Positions 50,946 through 59,520 of a stretch of 64,000 nucleotides of DNA are shown here, in pieces. The stretch comes from DASUPK01 sp963819715 (GTDB lineage: Bacteria; Actinomycetota; Thermoleophilia; Solirubrobacterales; 70-9): positions 275,338 through 339,337 of the forward strand of contig CAWFXE010000003.1 in the NCBI GenBank assembly GCA_963819715.1, read 5' to 3'. Under the pieces are notes generated by a model. The model was not told where the DNA came from and made no database searches. It saw only the letters and a list, made by a program, of their open reading frames with translations. Numbering within the stretch: position 1 is the first letter of the stretch; each line of letters starts with the position of its first letter. The position numbers and the translations under genes were made by a program.

Positions 50946-51282
50946 TCGAATCCAGGGTCGAGGCCGCCGAGACAGAGGGCATCGACGTGCCCGGGACGAT
51001 CGATGGGACGCGGACCTTCACGCGGACACCGTCGCCCGCGCGAATCGCCGCATCCCCCCGCAGGGTGCCGGGCAGGGCATGCCGAGCCGCCGCTTCGCCG
51101 TCGGAGCCGACCTCCTCTGCGCGGGCGCCCGCCCGGGCGGCGTTGCCCGCCGACCAGAGCGCCCAGCCGACCACCACGGTCTGGGCGGCTATCACCAGGC
51201 AAACGGCCAGGGCGGGCAGAATCGCGACCAGCTCCACGGAGGCCTGTCCGCCTCCGCGCGTGTCTTCCGGTCCGGGCCACAC
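50932..51282 (-). CDS. TadE-like pseudopilin 1
   Basis: A 116-residue protein with a GTG start and prepilin-like motif GGGQASVELVAILPALAVCLV (Glu+5), then a single helix and a small extracytoplasmic domain (VRVKVRVPSIVPG). Its 3' end overlaps the second TadE gene by 14 bases, so the three genes form one operon. No prepilin peptidase gene is seen in the window. Confidence 0.7.
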   Translation of the reverse strand: MWPGPEDTRGGGQASVELVAILPALAVCLVIAAQTVVVGWALWSAGNAARAGARAEEVGSDGEAAARHALPGTLRGDAAIRAGDGVRVKVRVPSIVPGTSMPSVSAASTLDSNGDG

Positions 51283-51345
51283 ATGCCGAAGCTAGGCCGG
51301 TCCGGATCACGCGATTCGCGCCGAGCGACGCGAATCAGTGACGAA

Positions 51346-51702
51346 TCAGGAGTACGTCGTCTCGGAGCGCCAGATCGTGAAGATCAGGGCGATGCAGGCG
51401 GCCACCAGCGCGATCCAGAGGATGATCCCGCCCTCCCAGGAGCGGAAGTCGTCGTAGGCGACGACCAGCAGCGCGATCCCCCCGACCGCGCCGAACAGCC
51501 CGGCCTTGCGCGCATCCGTGAGCCCCGAGAGTGTCAGCTGCTGCTCGTTGTAGACCCGGTAGAGCAGCCAGGCGATGGCCGCGAGGAAGATCATCGAGAG
51601 CGCCGTCAGGACCGTCCGCGCTGCGTTGCCGCCACCGGGGAGGAAATCTACCCCCGCCGCGAGCGCGAGGATGATCGCGATGTTCCGGAGGTTCCGCTGC
51701 AC
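51346..51702 (-). CDS. Small integral membrane protein, unknown
   Basis: A 118-residue protein with about four hydrophobic helices (LALAAGVDFLPG; MIFLAAIAWLLYRVY; GAVGGIALLVVAY; IILWIALVAACIALIFTI). Related small membrane proteins are common in Actinobacteria. It is upstream of the Tad-like operon on the same strand but with a 63-base gap. Function unknown. Confidence 0.65.
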   Translation of the reverse strand: MQRNLRNIAIILALAAGVDFLPGGGNAARTVLTALSMIFLAAIAWLLYRVYNEQQLTLSGLTDARKAGLFGAVGGIALLVVAYDDFRSWEGGIILWIALVAACIALIFTIWRSETTYS

Positions 51703-51855
51703 CGCCGGCGATTCTAGGCTAGGCGCCTCGTCGAGTATTGCGATTGCAGGCGAACCGGCGATGTGAAAGGTTTGTCAACCCATTTCCTTCGAATTTGCGG
51801 AAATCCGGACGCTCCACATTGTGTTTCATCAACCCCGTCGTTAGCGTTTCGTTTG
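51703..51855. other. Divergent intergenic region upstream of the HD hydrolase
   Basis: About 150 bases with markedly higher AT content than the surroundings. It holds a short inverted repeat ATTTCC (51782-51787) / GGAAAT (51799-51804) and AT-rich words such as TTGTCA that may be promoter elements for the HD gene at 51856. No gene is seen. Confidence 0.35.
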
Positions 51856-52449
51856 ATGGCTGAAGTGTCGATCAGACCGCAACCAAGGACGGAGTCGGAT
51901 CTGGCCCTCTCGGCGCTGCGTTTCGCCCGTCGCGTTCATCTCGGCCAGTACCGCAAGCAGACGGGCGAGCAGTTCGTCGAGCACCCGATCGCGGTCGCCG
52001 GCCTGCTCTCGGACGCCGGCTACGACGGGCCCCTGATCCCGGCCGCGTACCTGCACGACGTCGTGGAGAAGACGGACGTCAACCTGGACGAGATCCGTCA
52101 GCGCTTCGGCCCGAGCGTGGCAGCTCTGGTCGACTGCCTGAGCGAGGACCCGGACATCGACGGCTACAGCGACCGCAAGCGCGCCTTGCGCCGGGGCATC
52201 CTGGAATCCGGCGGAGACCCGGTCGTCGTCTACGCCGCGGACCGGGTGGCCAACATGCGCGACTGGCTCAAGATCCCGCCGGACGACCGTCCCGCCTGCG
52301 GGGAGCGCCTGGGGACCACACTCGAGGAGCGTCTCCAGCTCTGGACCGAGGATCTCGAGGAGATCCACGACCTCGACCCGCAAATGCCCTTCCTGAGCGA
52401 GATCGAGGCCGACCTGGGAGAGCTGAAGGCCGCCGTACCTACCCGGTAG
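51856..52449 (+). CDS. HD-domain hydrolase, RelA/SpoT-hydrolase-like (Mesh1 type)
   Basis: The ATG at 51856 gives 197 residues and starts the conserved domain; the longer frame upstream is not conserved. The HD residues are in EHPIAVA, YLHDVVEKTD and the later Asp in YAADRVANM, matching the hydrolase half of RelA/SpoT without synthetase or TGS domains. Such proteins hydrolyse (p)ppGpp or related nucleotides. It may tune the stringent response, but that is inferred from family. Confidence 0.8.
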   Translation: MAEVSIRPQPRTESDLALSALRFARRVHLGQYRKQTGEQFVEHPIAVAGLLSDAGYDGPLIPAAYLHDVVEKTDVNLDEIRQRFGPSVAALVDCLSEDPDIDGYSDRKRALRRGILESGGDPVVVYAADRVANMRDWLKIPPDDRPACGERLGTTLEERLQLWTEDLEEIHDLDPQMPFLSEIEADLGELKAAVPTR

Positions 52450-52531
52450 TCGCGGGTAACAGCCAGTTCACATCCGGGTTTTCTCCGGATCCATCGCTCC
52501 GCCGGACGCACTATTCTGCGCGCTGCGCAGT

Positions 52532-53588
52532 ATGCGGGCTACCGCTACCCGACGCTACACCCGACTCCCTGACCCCCGCCGACCACAGCCAATTCGCGAT
52601 CGGCTTCGATCGTCGCGACCTGCCCAGGCTGCACGAGCTCTGGGATGGGATCGTGCTGTCCGAGCGCTGGTCGGAGGGGGAGCTGACCTCCCGCTTCGAA
52701 TCGGCCTGGGCAGATCTGCACGGCCTCGGGTCGGTCGCCGCAGGCGGCTGGACCGGCGCTGCCCTGGCGGCGCTGGACTTCGCAGGCGTCGCGGGCAAGA
52801 AGGTCCTCTGCCCCTCCAACACCTTCATGGCGACGCCGCTCTCGATCATCCACTCGGGCGGCGAGCCGGTCTTCGTCGACTGCAACCGCGAGGACCTGTG
52901 CATGTCCTTTGAGGACTTCGAGCGCAAGGCCGAGGAGCACAGGCCGCGGGCCGCCGTGATCGTCCACATCGGCGGCCACATCGCCTTCGACGTCGAGCGG
53001 ATCGCCGAGTACTGCCAAGAGCACGGCATCTTCCTGCTCGAGGATTGCGCCCATGCCCACGGCGCGAGCTGGAACGGCCGGCGGCCGGGCTCCTGGGGCG
53101 ACGCGGGCGCCTACTCCTTCTACGCGACCAAGACGATCTCCACCGGAGAGGGTGGCATGCTCGTCTCGAACCGCGACGAGATCACCGAGCACGCGCGCGC
53201 CTTCCGCAACTACGGCAAGCCCGATCACCAAGTCGAGGGCCTCAACCTGCGGATGAGCGAGTTCACGGCGGCGATCGGCCTGCTGCAGACCGAGCGCCTC
53301 GAGCAGATCGTCGCCCGCAAGAACGAGATCGCCCGGGAGCAGCTCGACCCCGTCTACGAATCGCGGCTGGAGCTCCCGGACGGCATGACCTCCGGCCTCT
53401 ACAAGTACGTCGTCTTCGAGGAGATCGAGCGCTCGACCGGCAAGGTCTACGAGGATCCCTGCCACCGGATCATGGGGACCGGCGACGAGCTTCCCAACAC
53501 CGACTGGGTCTCGCAGAACCACTGGTGCGTGCCCCTCTACTACGCCCCCGCCGTCGAGGCGGAAAAGGCACTGGAGGAGACAGCGTGA
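52532..53588 (+). CDS. DegT/DnrJ/EryC1 aminotransferase (5' end unclear)
   Basis: A PLP-dependent sugar aminotransferase with the Lys in YATKTISTGEGG, EDCAHAHGA and ATPLSI. It transfers an amino group to a keto-sugar nucleotide. The GTG at 52653 is the first canonical start in frame, but conserved sequence (DHSQFAIGFDRRDLPRLHELW) continues in the same frame up to about 52560 without ATG/GTG/TTG. The ATG at 52532 leads into it if one surplus base in the C-run near 52549 is removed. It overlaps the following epimerase by 4 bases. Confidence 0.8.
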
Positions 53589-55000
53589 GCAAGGTCCTGG
53601 TCACCGGCGGCTCCGGCTTCATCGGCTCGCACGTCGTCGACAAGATCTACGACGCCGGCTACGAGCCGCGGATCTACGATCTGCAGCCCTCGCCGCACCA
53701 CGAGCCGGGCTCGGTCGACACGGTGATCGGCGACCTCTTCGACCATGACGTCCTCTCCGCCGCGATGGAAGACTGCGAGGCTGTCGTCCACCTGGCGGCC
53801 TACGCCGACGTCGGCATCGTCGCCAAGGAGCCGGTCCAGGCTGAGGAGTGCAACTCGCGAGGAACCCTGGCCGTCCTGGAAGCCGCCAAGGCGACCGGCA
53901 CCCGCGTCATCTACGGCTCGACGATCTGGGTCTACGGCGCCTCCGGCGACGGCCTGATCGACGAGGATGCCCCGCTCGGCCTGCCGGACCATCTGTACAC
54001 GGCCAGCAAGCTCGCCGGCGAGATGTACTGCACCTCCTACGCCGAGCTCTACGACGTGCCGTGCACGATCCTCCGCTTCGGCATTCCCTACGGCCCGCGC
54101 GCCCGGCCCGCCGCCGTGATCCCGATCTTCGTCTCGAAGGCGCTCAAGGGCGAGCCGCTGACGATCGCCGGTGACGGCCTGCAGACCCGCCGCTTCGTCT
54201 ACGTCGAGGACCTCGCCGAGGGCATCGTCGCCGGCCTTCGAAAGGGTGCCGAGACCCGCGTCTACAACCTGGCCGGAGACGAGACCGTGACGATCCGCGA
54301 GCTCGCGGACATCGTCTCCGACCTGATCGACGACACCGAGATCGTGCACACCCCGGGCCGCAATGGCGACTTCGGGGGTGCGGTGATCTCGAACGAGCGC
54401 GCCGCCGAGGAGCTTGACTGGCGCGCCTCGACCCCGCTTCGCGAGGGCGTCCGCCGCTATCTCGCCTGGCTCGCGCCCGACCGCGCGCCCGCCCCGGAGG
54501 CTGAGCCCGCCCCGGTGTTCGCGGCGCCGCCCGAGCCTGCGACGCCAGTCTTCGCCCCCTCAGTCAAGGTGACCGAGCTACCCGGCTGGCCGAGCAGCCC
54601 TCCCTCGACCTGGCCCAGTGCCTGGATCGTGGCCCTCGCCTGCGCCGCGGGAACGCTGATTCCCTCGATGCTCGCCGCCCGCACCGACGACTTCGGATCC
54701 GGCCAGGTCGGCTACGTGGCAATCACCTGCCTGATCGCCATCCTCGCGAGCCTCAGCCTGCTCCCTCTGGGAGCGGGCGGCGTTCGGCCTGCCAGGGGCG
54801 GTGTCATCGCCGGCTGGCTCATCGCCGGCTTCGTGATCCTGGAGACCCTCCCCTGGACGCGCAACATCTTCAACCTGGGCATGCCCCACCGCGGCACGAT
54901 CCTGCTCACGGCGATGGGGCTGGCGATCGCCCTGGTCGTGGCGACGGCCCTGACGCGCCTGCGCGACGACGGCGAAGCCGCCGCCGACACGGTTAGCTAG
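53585..55000 (+). CDS. NAD-dependent sugar epimerase fused to a C-terminal membrane domain
   Basis: A GTG start overlapping the aminotransferase stop gives 471 residues. Residues 1-305: extended SDR epimerase/dehydratase (GGSGFIGSHV, YTASK with active Tyr/Lys, GSTIWVYG, VYVEDLAEGIVAGL). Residues 306-350: Pro/Ala/Glu-rich linker. Residues 355-460: four predicted membrane helices (WIVALACAAGTLIPSMLA; GYVAITCLIAILASLSLL; VIAGWLIAGFVILETL; ILLTAMGLAIALVVATAL). With the DegT gene it makes and perhaps delivers an aminosugar at the membrane. Confidence 0.82.
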   Translation: MSKVLVTGGSGFIGSHVVDKIYDAGYEPRIYDLQPSPHHEPGSVDTVIGDLFDHDVLSAAMEDCEAVVHLAAYADVGIVAKEPVQAEECNSRGTLAVLEAAKATGTRVIYGSTIWVYGASGDGLIDEDAPLGLPDHLYTASKLAGEMYCTSYAELYDVPCTILRFGIPYGPRARPAAVIPIFVSKALKGEPLTIAGDGLQTRRFVYVEDLAEGIVAGLRKGAETRVYNLAGDETVTIRELADIVSDLIDDTEIVHTPGRNGDFGGAVISNERAAEELDWRASTPLREGVRRYLAWLAPDRAPAPEAEPAPVFAAPPEPATPVFAPSVKVTELPGWPSSPPSTWPSAWIVALACAAGTLIPSMLAARTDDFGSGQVGYVAITCLIAILASLSLLPLGAGGVRPARGGVIAGWLIAGFVILETLPWTRNIFNLGMPHRGTILLTAMGLAIALVVATALTRLRDDGEAAADTVS

Positions 55001-55723
55001 CTAGATCCGGACCGGCCGCAGCCCTGCCGACCTGATTCGCTCCACCACCAGCGGCAGTGCCGCGACGGTCCCGCGCCAGCAGCCCGGCTCGCTGTAATGG
55101 TCCGCGTCATGGAGGAGCAGCACCTCCCCCGCGTCCATGTCACGCGTCGCCTCGGCCGCGATTTCGGCGCCGGTGCGACCCGACCGCCAGTCGTGACCCC
55201 AGCGCGACCAGAGCAGTGAACGCAGCCCGCGGGCATTGACCTCGACCATCCCCGGGTAGCTGAAGATGCCGTAGGGCGGGCGGTAGAGCTCCGGCCGCAG
55301 GCCGATCGCGTCCTCGATCGCGGCGATCCCACGGTCCAGGTCGTCGGCGAACGTCCTTGGGGGGAGCCGGAGCATGTTGCGGTGGCGGTACCCGTGGACC
55401 GCGACGGTGTGCCCCGCGGCCACGATCTCGGCGGCCAGGACCGGGGCGCTCTCCACCTGCTCCCCGCAGAGGAAGAAGCTCGCCTTCGCGTCCGCGGCGG
55501 CCAGCGCTTCGAGCACGGCCGGCGTGCCCTCCGGGTGCGGCCCGTCGTCGAAGGTCAGGGCCACGCCCACGGAGTCGTCGATCCGGCGCGGCAGCCCGAG
55601 CGCGTCGGCGACCGCCGGCACGATCGGGGCGAGCGCCGGCGTCCACCAGGCAGCCGCCGCGGCGGCCGAGCCGATGAGGAGTCCCTTGCGGATGGCAGGA
55701 TGGTGCCACTGATGAGGTATCAC
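55001..55723 (-). CDS. Polysaccharide deacetylase (CE4 family)
   Basis: The GTG at 55723 gives 240 residues; upstream is the start of the divergent transporter. The CE4 motifs are present: TFDDGPH (metal/catalytic Asp), HTVAVHGYRHRNM (His-x3-His), RPPYG and LLHDAD. The N-terminus has a membrane helix (LIGSAAAAAAWWTP), placing the enzyme outside, where it would N-deacetylate peptidoglycan or an exported glycan. Its TAG abuts the TAG of the epimerase gene (TAG|CTA). Confidence 0.88.
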   Translation of the reverse strand: MIPHQWHHPAIRKGLLIGSAAAAAAWWTPALAPIVPAVADALGLPRRIDDSVGVALTFDDGPHPEGTPAVLEALAAADAKASFFLCGEQVESAPVLAAEIVAAGHTVAVHGYRHRNMLRLPPRTFADDLDRGIAAIEDAIGLRPELYRPPYGIFSYPGMVEVNARGLRSLLWSRWGHDWRSGRTGAEIAAEATRDMDAGEVLLLHDADHYSEPGCWRGTVAALPLVVERIRSAGLRPVRI

Positions 55724-55725
55724 CA

Positions 55726-56613
55726 GTGAGTGGGGAGATCGGTCTCGGCTTCGCCCTGGCGCTGGCGGCCGCCTGCTGCTATGAGACCGGCTACGCGCTT
55801 CAGGCGATCGAGGCGCGCCGGGCGCCGGCCGACCGAGCCCTGAGGCCGTCGCTGATCGCCCACCTGCTCCGCCGCCCGCTCTGGGTCGGGGCGACCGCTC
55901 TCTCCCTGCTCGGCTGGCCGCTGCAGATCGTCGCCCTGGCCCACGCACCGCTGACACTGGTGCAGCCGACGCTGGCGCTCGGCCTGCTCCTTCTGCTCGT
56001 GCTGGGCGTTCGCATCCTCGGCGAGCACGTCGGCCCGAGGGAGATCGCGGCGGTCGTCCTCATCATCGCCTCGGTCGGCGTCTTCGCCTGGGCGGCCCCG
56101 CGCGAGACCGGCGAGGTGGAGCGCAGCGCCGGCCTGGTGGTCGCGCTCGCGCTTCTGGCGACCGTGACCATCGCCCCCTACGCCATCTCTCTGCTCAGTA
56201 AACGGCGCTTTCCGATGCTCCTGCTGGTCGCGAGCGCCGGCGCCGCCGACGGCATGGCTGCCTTCGTCGCCAAGATCGTGGCGCAGGATGCGACCGAGGG
56301 CGCGCTGCTCGCCGTGGCGGCGTGGGCGGCGCTCGTGGCCGCGGTTGTGATCGTCGGCGTGATCAGCGAATCGACCGCGTTGCAGCAGTTCGCGGCGACC
56401 CGGGTCGCGCCGACCGTGCTGGTCATGCAGATCGTCATCCCGGTGGTGCTGGCGCCACTCGTGGGAGGCGAGGGCTGGAGCAACACGCCGCTCGGCGGCG
56501 CCGTGCTGGTCGGAGCCCTGGTGACGGTGGCCCTAGGCGCCGGCCTCTTGGCGAGCTCCCCCGCGGTCGCCCAGCTCGCCGTCGGCGAGGCCACGGAGGC
56601 TGAGGACGGCTGA
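55726..56613 (+). CDS. DMT-superfamily (EamA/NIPA-like) membrane transporter
   Basis: A 295-residue protein with about nine hydrophobic helices and a GTG start (GAGG site 8 bases upstream). The pattern (ETGYALQAIEA, HAPLTLVQPTLALGLLLLL, STALQQFAATRVAPTVL) fits the drug/metabolite transporter or NIPA-like group. Substrate unknown. Its 3' end overlaps the convergent MGDG-like gene by 81 bases. Confidence 0.75.
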   Translation: MSGEIGLGFALALAAACCYETGYALQAIEARRAPADRALRPSLIAHLLRRPLWVGATALSLLGWPLQIVALAHAPLTLVQPTLALGLLLLLVLGVRILGEHVGPREIAAVVLIIASVGVFAWAAPRETGEVERSAGLVVALALLATVTIAPYAISLLSKRRFPMLLLVASAGAADGMAAFVAKIVAQDATEGALLAVAAWAALVAAVVIVGVISESTALQQFAATRVAPTVLVMQIVIPVVLAPLVGGEGWSNTPLGGAVLVGALVTVALGAGLLASSPAVAQLAVGEATEAEDG

Positions 56614-57666
56614 CGCGGCGGTCGGGAGCCGGGCGAAGGACTCGTCCGGCTTACCGCTGGCGGCGAGGGCGCGAACCAGCGCCTCGCCCAGTTCCTCGCG
56701 CGACCCGGCCACCTCGGCCAGGCCGAAGCGCTCGAACGCCGCGTTGTTGACGCGGACGTGGCCGCGCCCCCAGCCGTAGGAGACGACGCCGCAGCCCTCC
56801 ATCAGGGCCTCCAGCACCGTCAGCCCCGCCGTGGAGTGGACGAGCACGTCGGCTGCGGCGAACCAATCGGGCATCCGGTCGGTGAAGCCCTCGACCCGCA
56901 CCCGCGGCTCGTCCGAGAAGTGCTCGGCCAGCTCGGACCGGAGCTGATCGTTTCGCCCGCAGAGACAGACCACCGTGGCGCCGGGAATCCCCAGCGCCTC
57001 CTCGGCCGCCCCCTCGAGATCACCGACCGCCCAGCCGCCGCCCGAGACGATCACGATCGGGCCCTCCGCCGGCAGCCTCAGCTCCTGCCGCGCGCCGGCC
57101 TGGGTGCGCGGCTCGTAGAAGCGCTCGTCAGTGAGCCCGCGGACGCAGCGCACGTCCGTTCCGGGAGCGATTTCGCGGACCTCCTCGGCGGACTCTGGAT
57201 GGGTGATCAGGTGGAGGTCGACGCCGGGGTGGGCCCAGTAGCGCAGCGCGGCCAGGTCCGTGATCGCGGAGACCACGGGCATGCCGATCCTGCCCTTCTT
57301 CCGCAGATGGCCGAGCACCTCCGTCGTCCCGGGGTATGTGGAGACGACGATGTCGGGACCCCTCTCGAGCACGGCGCGACGAATCTTCCGGGATGCCAGC
57401 CACTGGGTCAGGTGGCCCGCGAACCAGCGCGTCGGGCGAACGTCGGTGATCAGGCGGTAGGAGAGATCGAACAACCGGCTCCCCCACTTGGAGTGAAAGC
57501 GCGAGGTGTCCATCACGAGCCGTCGGGTGATCCAACCGACGACGGCGAGCGAGTCGACGATCTCGATCTCCGTCCCCGGCGCCTCCAGCTCGATGCCCTC
57601 TGCGAGCACCCGCGCCGGGAGGTCGTGGCCCTCGCCGATCGACGCGCTGAAGATCAGGACCTTCAA
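56533..57666 (-). CDS. MGDG-synthase-like glycosyltransferase (GT28, lipid acceptor)
   Basis: A 377-residue GT-B enzyme. It begins KVLIFSASIGEGHDLPARVLAEGIE, as in MGDG synthases and UgtP, and has the nucleotide-sugar loop HSTAGLTVLEALMEGCGVVSYGW (about residue 277). It likely transfers Gal or Glc to diacylglycerol, making glycolipid. In phosphate shortage such lipids replace phospholipids, which fits the phosphate genes upstream. The ATG overlaps the DUF6328 stop. Confidence 0.85.
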   Translation of the reverse strand: MKVLIFSASIGEGHDLPARVLAEGIELEAPGTEIEIVDSLAVVGWITRRLVMDTSRFHSKWGSRLFDLSYRLITDVRPTRWFAGHLTQWLASRKIRRAVLERGPDIVVSTYPGTTEVLGHLRKKGRIGMPVVSAITDLAALRYWAHPGVDLHLITHPESAEEVREIAPGTDVRCVRGLTDERFYEPRTQAGARQELRLPAEGPIVIVSGGGWAVGDLEGAAEEALGIPGATVVCLCGRNDQLRSELAEHFSDEPRVRVEGFTDRMPDWFAAADVLVHSTAGLTVLEALMEGCGVVSYGWGRGHVRVNNAAFERFGLAEVAGSREELGEALVRALAASGKPDESFARLPTAASAVLSLRGLADGELGDRGGARQEAGA

Positions 57667-58172
57667 CGCGGGGGCAGCTGCTGCCTTCGCCGGATCGGCC
57701 CGAGGAACCAGAAGCCGATGAACGCGCTCGCCATCACGATCGAGGTGATCATCGCGGTCGTGGCCCCGAAGATGAAGTCGCTGATCAGCGCGAGCGCTCC
57801 GGTCATCGACACGGCGAGCAGCAGCAGTCCGATGAGCGCGAGCGTGTTGGAGATCGTGACGATGAACTCCTTCTGCTGGCGCCGGAAGAGGATGCGATGC
57901 CCCGCGGTGGGGGCGGCGAGCATCACGGTCGCCAAGGCCACGGTGATCAGGACGCCGAAGTACAGCTTCTCCTGGAAATCACTCAGATCGTCGAACCGCT
58001 GCGTGAACGGCACGGTGAGCAGGAAGGCGAACAACACCTGAACCCCGGGGAGTGCGACGCGCAGCTCCTGGAGCAAGTCGGAGAGGTTGCGGTCGGCCCG
58101 CTCCTCTTCGGTCTCTTCGCGGCCGCTTACGGTGCGCCGGCGCTCGCCTGAGCTGGTCCCCTCGTCCGGCAT
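57663..58172 (-). CDS. DUF6328 family membrane protein
   Basis: The ATG at 58172 gives 169 residues: a charged N-terminus (about 40 residues) and four predicted helices (VLFAFLLTVPFT; YFGVLITVALATVML; TISNTLALIGLLLLAVSM; MITSIVMASAFIGFW). The segment LSDLLQELRVALPGVQVLFAFLL is characteristic of the family. Function unknown. It is co-transcribed between the small membrane gene and the MGDG-like gene. Confidence 0.7.
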   Translation of the reverse strand: MPDEGTSSGERRRTVSGREETEEERADRNLSDLLQELRVALPGVQVLFAFLLTVPFTQRFDDLSDFQEKLYFGVLITVALATVMLAAPTAGHRILFRRQQKEFIVTISNTLALIGLLLLAVSMTGALALISDFIFGATTAMITSIVMASAFIGFWFLGPIRRRQQLPPR

Positions 58173-58174
58173 GG

Positions 58175-58414
58175 CTATTTGCTCGTCATCACGACGATGC
58201 CGAAGACGATGGCGGCGATCACCACTGCGCCAGCCAGTACCGCGAGCCCTCCCGCGACCGTGGCGAGCAGCGGGCGCTCGTCTCGAGCCATGTCCGCCGA
58301 GCGCGTCACTCCGAGGATCACGAGTGAGAAGGCGGCGGTGACTCCCACCCCCGCGATCAAGGAGGCGGCGACGGTCTCCAGCAGCTCCTTCGTTTCCAGG
58401 ATGGTCGCGACCAT
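58175..58414 (-). CDS. Two-helix membrane protein, unknown (79 aa)
   Basis: The ATG at 58414 opens a 79-residue frame with two helices (AASLIAGVGVTAAFSLVIL and ATVAGGLAVLAGAVVIAAIVFGIVV) linked by a charged loop. The longer frame upstream is a shadow of the transporter. It lies 8 bases after pit and 2 bases before the DUF6328 gene. Function unknown. Confidence 0.55.
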   Translation of the reverse strand: MVATILETKELLETVAASLIAGVGVTAAFSLVILGVTRSADMARDERPLLATVAGGLAVLAGAVVIAAIVFGIVVMTSK

Positions 58415-58422
58415 TTGCCCGG

Positions 58423-59520
58423 CTACCCACCCGCAGCCAGTGGCTCCTGCCGGAGCCGGCGAGTGAACGCCGTGGCCCCCGCACCGATGCCCAGTAGCGC
58501 GACCACGATCGGTCCCGCGGCGCTGTCGCCGAAGAGATTGCAGAAACCGTAGGTCGCCGCTCCCATTGCCGCCGCCGCGGGCAGGGTGAGGAGCCAGGCG
58601 ACCACGATATTCCCGGCGACGCCCCATCGAACGGCGGAGACCTTCTTGCCCGCTCCCGCCCCCATTACGCCCCCGTTGATGACGTGCGTCGTGGAGAGGG
58701 GAAATCCGAAATGTGAGGAGGCGAGAATCACAGCAGCCCCGGCACCCTGCGCCGAGAACCCCTGCGCCGAGTCCATCTTGATGATCCGCGTCCCGGTCGT
58801 GCGGATGATTCTCCAACCGCCGACGTACGTCCCGAGCGAGATTGCGCTGGCCGCGGAGATGATGACCCAGGTGGGGACATCGGCATCCGAGGGGAGCGTG
58901 CCGTTGGCGATCAGCGCCAGGGTGATCACCCCCATCGTCTTCTGGGCATCGTTGGTTCCGTGCGCCAGCGCCAGCATTCCGCCTGAGACGACCTGACCCA
59001 ATCTGAACCCACGGTTCACCGGCCCGGGCCGCTCTCGGCCGAGGATGCCGTAGACGAGGTTGATCGCGATTAACCCGACGGTGAACGCGAGCACCGGTGC
59101 GATGACGGCAGGGATCAGCACCTTCCCGAAGAGGCCGTCCGCCAAGATGGCGCTGGCTCCGGCTGCCGCGAACGTCGATCCGACAACTCCCCCGATCAGC
59201 GCGTGCGATGAGCTCGACGGCAGGCCGAAATACCAGGTCGCGAGGTTCCAGACGATCGCCCCAACCAGTCCGGCGAAGACGACGGTGGGGGTGACCGCGT
59301 TCGCATCCACCACGCCCGTCGCGACCGTCGCGGCCACCGCGAGAGAGATGAAGGCGCCGGCGAAGTTGAAGATCGCCGCGTACGCAACCGCCACACGCGG
59401 CGGCATCGCATGCGTCGAAATCGACGTCGCCACGACGTTCGCCGTGTCGTGGAATCCGTTCGTGAAGTCGAAGACGAGCGCGGTGCCGACAACGATGACG
59501 AGGATTACGTCGTTGCTCAC
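58423..59520 (-). CDS. pit: PiT-family phosphate transporter
   Basis: A 365-residue transporter with about ten helices and the two PiT repeats: TNGFHDTANV near the N-terminus and AHGTNDAQKTMGV in the middle, each carrying the phosphate/cation residues. It imports phosphate (with cation or proton). The GTG start overlaps the DUF47 stop by 4 bases; a DUF47-PiT pair is a common arrangement. Confidence 0.93.
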   Translation of the reverse strand: MSNDVILVIVVGTALVFDFTNGFHDTANVVATSISTHAMPPRVAVAYAAIFNFAGAFISLAVAATVATGVVDANAVTPTVVFAGLVGAIVWNLATWYFGLPSSSSHALIGGVVGSTFAAAGASAILADGLFGKVLIPAVIAPVLAFTVGLIAINLVYGILGRERPGPVNRGFRLGQVVSGGMLALAHGTNDAQKTMGVITLALIANGTLPSDADVPTWVIISAASAISLGTYVGGWRIIRTTGTRIIKMDSAQGFSAQGAGAAVILASSHFGFPLSTTHVINGGVMGAGAGKKVSAVRWGVAGNIVVAWLLTLPAAAAMGAATYGFCNLFGDSAAGPIVVALLGIGAGATAFTRRLRQEPLAAGG

